DNA of 64,000 nt from positions 144,572,948 through 144,636,947 of the forward strand of contig NC_134082.1 of assembly GCF_000715075.1 (NCBI RefSeq). The letters run 5' to 3'. The DNA is from Nicotiana tabacum (lineage: Eukaryota; Streptophyta; Magnoliopsida; Solanales; Solanaceae). The notes under the pieces were generated by a model. It saw nothing but the letters and a program-made list of their open reading frames with translations. It did not search any database and was not told where the DNA came from. Every line of letters starts with the position of its first letter. The first letter of the stretch is position 1. Shown piece by piece: positions 58,483 to 64,000 of the stretch. The position numbers and the translations under genes were made by a program.

Positions 58483-59925
58483 TCAGAAGTGCCTTGAGCT
58501 TCTGAAACTCTCCTCACACTCGCCGGACCATACAAATGGGGCACCTTTCTGAATCAACTTGGTCAAAGGTGATGCAATATAATAAAACCCCTGAACAAAT
58601 CGGCGATAATAGCCTGCTAGCCCAAGAAAACTCCGAATCTCTGTGACTGAGGACGGTCTAGACCAACTCTGCACTGCTTCTATCTTCCTTGGATCAACCT
58701 GTATACCCTCGCTGGACACTATGTGTCCCAAAAATGTCACAGAACTTAGCCAAAATTCACATTTGGAGAATTTTGCATAAAGCTTCTCCTCTCTCAATCT
58801 CTGCAACACTACACGCAAATGCTGGGCATGCTCCTCTTGGCTACGCGAGTACACCAGGATATCATCAATCAATACAATAACAAATGCATCCAGATAAGGC
58901 TGAAATACACTGTTCATCAAATGCATGAACGCTGCTGGGGCATTAGTAAGCCTGAAAGACATAACAAAAAATTCATAGTGACCATATCTAGTCCTGAAAG
59001 CAGTCTTGGGAATATCCGACTCCCTGATTTTCAACTGGTGATAGCCCGAACGGAGATCAATCTTAGAAAATACCCTCGCTCCCTGAAGCTGATCAAATAA
59101 GTCATCAATGCGAGGCAAATGATACTTGTTCTTCACTGTTACCTTATTCAACTGCCTATAATCAATGCACATTCTCATTGTGCCATTTTTCTTCTTCACA
59201 AATAAAACAGGTGCACCCCACGGGGACACGCTAGGCCGAATGAACCCCTTATCTAGGAGTTCCTGAAGCTTCTCCTTCAATTCTTTCAGCTCTGCTGGTG
59301 CCATACGATATGGCGGAATAGAAATGGGCTGAGTGCCCGACACTAAGTCAATGCCAAAATCAATATCCCTGTCCGACGGCATGCCCGACAGGTCTGCAGG
59401 AAATACATCAGGAAAGTCCCTCACAACTGGGACAGAATCAATACTAGGAGTCTCAGCTCCAACATCCCACACAAAAGCCAGATATGATAGATAACCCTTC
59501 CCAACCATACGTTGGGCTTTCAAGAAAGAAATTACTCTGCTAGAGACATAATCAGTCATGCCACGCCACTCGATCCTCGGAACACCCGGAATAGCCAAAG
59601 TAACTGTCTTAGCATGACAGTCTAGAATAGCATGATATGGAGATAACCAATCCATGCCCAGAATAATATCAAAATCTACCATGCTCAACAGCAGTAGATC
59701 AACTCGGGTCTCCAGACCCCCAATAATCACAGCACATGATCGATACATATGGTCCATAACAATAGTATCGCCCACCGGGGTAGACACATGAACAGGTAAA
59801 GTAAGAGACTCTCGGGGCATACTCAAATGATGGGCAAAATATGAAGACACATAAGAATAGGTGGATCCCGGATCAAATAAGACAGAGGCATCTGTGTGGC
59901 AGACTGAGATAATACCATAGTGAGA
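58483..59925 (-). pseudogene. Tekay-like protease and reverse transcriptase
   Basis: The protease opening ([14 protein letters not shown]) is at about 59920-59840, with [12 protein letters not shown] later. RT has the conserved [46 protein letters not shown] and, at the catalytic site, [10 protein letters not shown], so the usual YIDD reads LIDD. RT is open to about 58500, where a one-base deletion in GAGAGTTT shifts the frame before the RNase H block. The start of the protease is cut off at about 59925 with no gag upstream. Confidence 0.88.
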
Positions 59926-61136
59926 TTAAACTCACTCCTTCATAAGCTTGTGGAAACACAATTCATCTAAAATTTTAACTCTTCCGCATTTTCTTGCATT
60001 CACTCACATAATAGTTAAGCCTACTCTCTAGGGGACCAAATTTTTACTAAGTCCCAAATTATTCAAAAATTTCGGCAGAGTCTCCTTTGTAATTGGGCCT
60101 ATCCACCTGCCAGAGAATCACCAAAACCATCCTAACAACACATCCACAACTTGACAAAGCATCACAACGTATATCAATTACATTAATATCAATATTACAT
60201 GTATTATACTATCAAAATTGATACATGGACATGTGTTGCACCTATTTGAATCATAACACATAGAAAATACCTTTCAATCCTCCATTATTGGGCTATTCAA
60301 CCGAGTAAGAACATATTCTTTGTTTAATGTTTTAGACCTTCAAGGTGGTCTCCTTGACTTAACGATTTCGTCATAATACATTTTTAGAAGCGATCTCAGC
60401 TCCCAGACTTATCTAACTAGTATGACAAATAGCTTCCCCTCATAAGCCAATTACCCACTAGCTTTACCTTTAGTTAATATTTTTGTATACCTTCCACTGC
60501 CATACACATTACACCATCACTTAATCTTCCTAAGTCTAAACTCATACCGTAACATGAAATTTACTTCACTTCAAATAGGAGTCATAAAAAGATCCTTCAC
60601 GCACCCATAACTTGGGACTACACATCCTATCACAATGGAAATCATACACTCAATAGTTCATCTCTCATCCAGTAGACCTTCCTCGTCACTTCCAAGTCAT
60701 ATAGATACATATCGCAGTACTATCATACTCCTCACATAGCTATCCAGCCATGATTCCCACTAATAGAGGCAATATCGAACATATAAGTTCAAAATACTTG
60801 CTCACACAATAAGCACCTCGGTGCTAAAGCCATTGGCAAAGATCCGGCCTCAAGTCCTCCAGACTGGCCTAACATCAAACTCAAAACGACCACGTGTCGC
60901 CCTTCGATCGGGGAATTACAAGCCATCAAGGCACATCTAATACTAAGCATTCGTTCGCGTATACGAATACGTGGAAGGAATTGTAAAAGTTACTTTTTCA
61001 AGCTGAATCAAGGACGCACGATAAGAATTCAAGTTTTTCCTAAAGGTTCTGCAGCCTCTCGAGGATAAATACAGACGTCTCCGTACCGATCCGCGAGACT
61101 CTACTAAACTAGCTCATGACTCGCGAGATCTAGTAA
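59926..61136 (-). other. leader region of the Tekay-like element where gag is missing
   Basis: About 1.2 kb with no open frame on the minus strand, no gag motif and no zinc knuckle. In intact relatives this interval would encode gag and the start of protease. Sequence is AT-rich and without obvious repeats. Confidence 0.65.
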
Positions 61137-61153
61137 CCTAGGCTATGATACCA
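61137..61153 (-). other. primer binding site of the Tekay-like element
   Basis: Minus-strand TGGTATCATAGCCTAGG, 3 bases inside the 5' LTR, matches the initiator tRNA-Met site except at one base (CATAG for CAGAG). Confidence 0.75.
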
Positions 61154-61156
61154 ACT

Positions 61157-64000
61157 TGTCATGACCCAAAATCCCAACCCGGTCGTGATGGCGCCTCTCG
61201 TGAGGACAAGGCCAGCCAATTAAAACAGTACATCTCTTTATAATTACTTAGCAGGAATAAGTCTAAATCATGGGTAATATAATCTTAAATGAGAAATAAA
61301 CGTGATAGAACAAGGAAAACCATCCCAACTCAGCCCAAAATCGGGGTGTCACGAGTCATGAGCTACTACAGAGTTTACTAATATTCTACAAAGTCTGGAA
61401 TTATCATAAATAATAAAGATAAGGGAGAAAACGGGGCTGCGGACGTCAACAGCTACCTCGTTACTCCTAGTCACCGCCTGGCCTGGAAAGAATCAGCGCT
61501 CAGGAGTGAACTTAGCTCTACCTGTATCTGCACACATGGTGCAGGGAGTAATGTGAGTACTCCGACCCAGTGAGTAATAAAAATAAATAACGACTGAAAA
61601 CATAAAATCTCATAACGGCACAATATAGCGCTATCCCAAGCAGTAAAATTAGTTATACCGTAAAATAGTGTGTATTAGATAATTCTTCTTTTAAAACAGT
61701 AAAGACATATAATTTCCACAGTAAGGATAAATCAAAAGCTTGCCCTTCGGGCTCAATATGTAAATCTTAGTATAGTATCAACCCCTCGGGCTCCCTCCCA
61801 ACTTACCAGCACACAACATCAGCCCTTCGGGCTCACTCCCAACTCACCAGCACATAACATCAGCCCCTTGGGCTCACTCCCAACTCACCACACACAAGCA
61901 ACGGCCTCTCGGGCCCACTCCCAACTCACCTAGGTACCCTGCGCTCACTAGGGCTGTGTACAGACTCCGGAGGGACTCCTACAGCCCAAACGCAATATCA
62001 ATAGGCCTGAAAGCCTTCACACATCACACTCGAGGCATGAAAGCCTCCTCACATAACACTCGAGGCTTGAAAGCCTCCTCATATAACACTCGAGGCCTGA
62101 AAGCCTCCTCATATAACACTCGAGGCCTGAAAGCCTCCTCATATAACACTCAATATATCCTCACGTATGGCCCTTGGCCTCAATCAGTCCAGAAATAATC
62201 ATAAGCCTCATGGGCATCAGTAAAACAATAGTGCTCAGCTCAACAGCATTATAAATATCATTAAATCTCGAGTTGAGTATAAATGTAGCTGAGTTCACAA
62301 AATAATATAATTCAATTGGACTGAGTTCAAATAATATTTCAATTCGTGAGGAAAATAGTGATGTAAATTCACAAAAGATTTCAGATAATTGGCACGAAGC
62401 CCAAATATGGCAATAAGCCCCAATCATAGTGAAAAATAATAAATCTTTATCAATTACGCGGTAAAAATATCAACTGGGATGGACCAAGTCACAATCCCAA
62501 ATAGTAAATGACCCCGCGCTCGTCATACAACGCATGTCTCATCTCAACATAGCAGTATGTTGTGCAATCCGGGGTTTCAAACCCTCATTGCATCATTTAA
62601 AATCATTACTCACCTCTAGCTCGCTATGCCCTTGCCTCTCTAATTGGCCTCCTCGTGTGACGAATCTTCCAAAAATCACACAAACATCGATGAAGTTCGA
62701 TTTCTAAAAGACGGGGTTTTAACCATACATATCTGAAATTCGCCCCTTAATGATACTATAATGATCCCATACAGTTATGTAACTTCAATCTACAATACAA
62801 CACTCAATAGGGCCAATATTAGTACTAGATCCCATAAATTATGCCATTTAGGCATATTATCAAACATCTTGTAGGCATAAATATTTACACCTCTTAACTA
62901 TAGCATTGGTTCCTCCAACTATCACCATTAACCAACAATTCATCACACTATTATTCTTTAACAATTTATACTCCTAACATCACATGTGTGATCAACCATT
63001 CACACCCAAACCAACAAAAATTCCATCAAATAAACACCTTTAAATCCCTACCATGTTCATGTATTTAAATTGGGAATTTATGGCTTCCAACCACCATACA
63101 ATAAGTTGTAATACTTGATTCATACTCATATTTCCATAATATATCCATATATGTGAGTCTAAGGTGTAGGATTTACCTTTTGGAAGAAATCTTGCAAAAC
63201 CCTTCTTTGAGTTCTTGAAGGAATTTCTTGAAAATCTAAGGATTTTTAAGATCAATCCATGTTAATATAAGTGTTTGGGAGTAGTAATCAACTCAAAATA
63301 CTCCAAAAATCTTACCTTAGGAGTGCAATTGGGTGCCTTGGTCGAATTGGGATGTAGAGGAAGCCCTAAGCTTGAGAAATGACTCAATTCCTCTCATTTT
63401 CGGTCTTTAGAGTACTTAAAAAACCTCCAGTCGCGCGAGTTCGCGCGCTGTTCTCTCGTTGTTCGCGCGTTTTTGCTGAGCATTCTGCCTCAGACGCGCG
63501 AAACGCGCGACTTCGCGCGATACTTCGCGCGCTCTAACACCTGACCAGTGAAATGGTCATAACTTCCTGTATACACTTCCAAATGACGAACGGTTTGTTG
63601 CGTTGGAAACTAGACTCAAATGGATTTACTTTGATAGGTTCTAGCTCACACAACTCCTTATATAACGAGAGATATTATCGTTCAAAGTGAGGCCTTGTGC
63701 GCACTCATTTACAACTTTCGTCTTCAAAAGTTCCCGTTAGCCATCCGAAATCATCCCGAGGTCCTCGGGACCTCAACCAAAAATACCAATACATCTTATA
63801 ATATTATTCAAATTTGTTCCAATTATCAAAACACCTCGACTAACACCAAAATTATGGAATTACATCGAATTCAAGTCTAAGTTCCTTTAAAACTTCCAAA
63901 ACGAGCATTCGATCAAAAACTCGACCAAAATATGTCCGAATGACTTGAAATTTTGCACAGATATCCAAAATGGCATAACGAAGCTACAACAATTCTCGTA
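61157..64000 (-). repeat. 5' LTR of the Tekay-like element (partial)
   Basis: Starts TGTCATGACCC and matches 53290-56466 for its 2844 visible bases. It differs by unit number in the 30-bp array, by extra GCGCG sequence near 63450-63530 and by scattered changes. A possible minus-strand TATA box (TATATAAG) is near 63658. Confidence 0.9.
62003..62153. repeat. 30-bp tandem repeat in the Tekay-like 5' LTR, 5 units
   Basis: Same unit as at 54137, one copy more. Confidence 0.85.

Larger units (their letters stand above)
53290..64000 (-). mobile_element. Tekay-like Ty3-gypsy chromovirus, gag-less, right LTR cut by the window
   Basis: LTRs at 53290-56466 and 61157 to beyond 64000 bound a 4.7-kb interior on the minus strand with protease, RT, RNase H, integrase and a degraded chromodomain. 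Long LTRs, a tRNA-Met-type primer site and the chromodomain fit the Tekay/Del clade. Gag is not present between the leader and the protease. The target duplication cannot be checked because the right end is outside. Confidence 0.85.

Noticed and set aside
61956..62198. A plus-strand frame with a repeated RGLKASS-type peptide
   Set aside because: It is the translation of the 30-bp tandem repeat, whose length is a multiple of three, so it stays open by construction.

Overview
This is a stretch of plant nuclear genome, almost certainly from the nightshade family (Solanaceae) and probably Nicotiana. The placement is my inference from the style of the retroelements (long-LTR Ogre-type, Tekay-type and several copia families), the Stowaway and Tourist-like MITEs, and a local cluster of DUF241 (PF03087) genes. 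There is no bacterial-type gene organisation, rRNA, tRNA or CRISPR that I can see. About four fifths of the window is transposable-element sequence. The only genes that look intact are two single-exon DUF241 genes at 44403-45248 and 49971-50786.

Layout from left to right. 1-1952 is the 3' part of a copia element, lying where the coding region of a DUF241 gene should be; that gene's promoter relic survives at about 2012-2140. 3442-4267 and 5700-6014 hold two more minus-strand DUF241 relics. 6015-8314 is a patchwork of a long-TIR non-coding element, a 5'-truncated LINE with a 15-bp target duplication, and a Helitron-type 3' end. 8315-32044 is a complete, 23.7-kb, minus-strand Ogre/Tat-type Ty3-gypsy element. 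It has LTRs of about 4.6 kb, a 5-bp target duplication (CACGG), an extra ORF1, gag, protease with a G-patch-like segment, a predicted 200-nt intron, RT with two RNase H domains, integrase, and a satellite-like array in its 3' UTR. 32055-33156 is the 3' end of another minus-strand gypsy element, fused head-on at about 33157 to a plus-strand copia remnant whose LTR runs to about 35689. 36882-41867 is a complete but mutated minus-strand copia element with 345-bp LTRs. 41868-51145 is the right-hand DUF241 cluster, with two intact genes, one internally deleted relic and several MITEs. 51146-53289 holds a Stowaway MITE and two LTR fragments. 53290 to the window end is a minus-strand Tekay-like chromovirus with 3.2-kb LTRs, a degraded chromodomain and no recognisable gag.

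How the parts relate. The DUF241 cluster is the host locus. It has grown by tandem and inverted duplication: the minus-strand fragment at 5700-6014 and its flank are close relatives of the plus-strand gene at 49971-50786. It has been split by successive insertions of retroelements. Every pol gene here carries stops or frameshifts, so no element in the window could supply all its own proteins. Many of the stops are C-to-T type changes, which suits decay of methylated DNA. The LTR pairs are nonetheless close (about 98 to 99% by eye for the Ogre-type and copia elements), so those insertions are fairly young.

The parts most worth following up are the Ogre-type element (intron, three-unit higher-order repeat array, a recurring noncoding motif), the duplicated primer-binding leader in the copia element, the gag-less Tekay element, and the birth-and-death pattern of the DUF241 cluster. 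All boundaries and identities were read by eye, with no alignment run.
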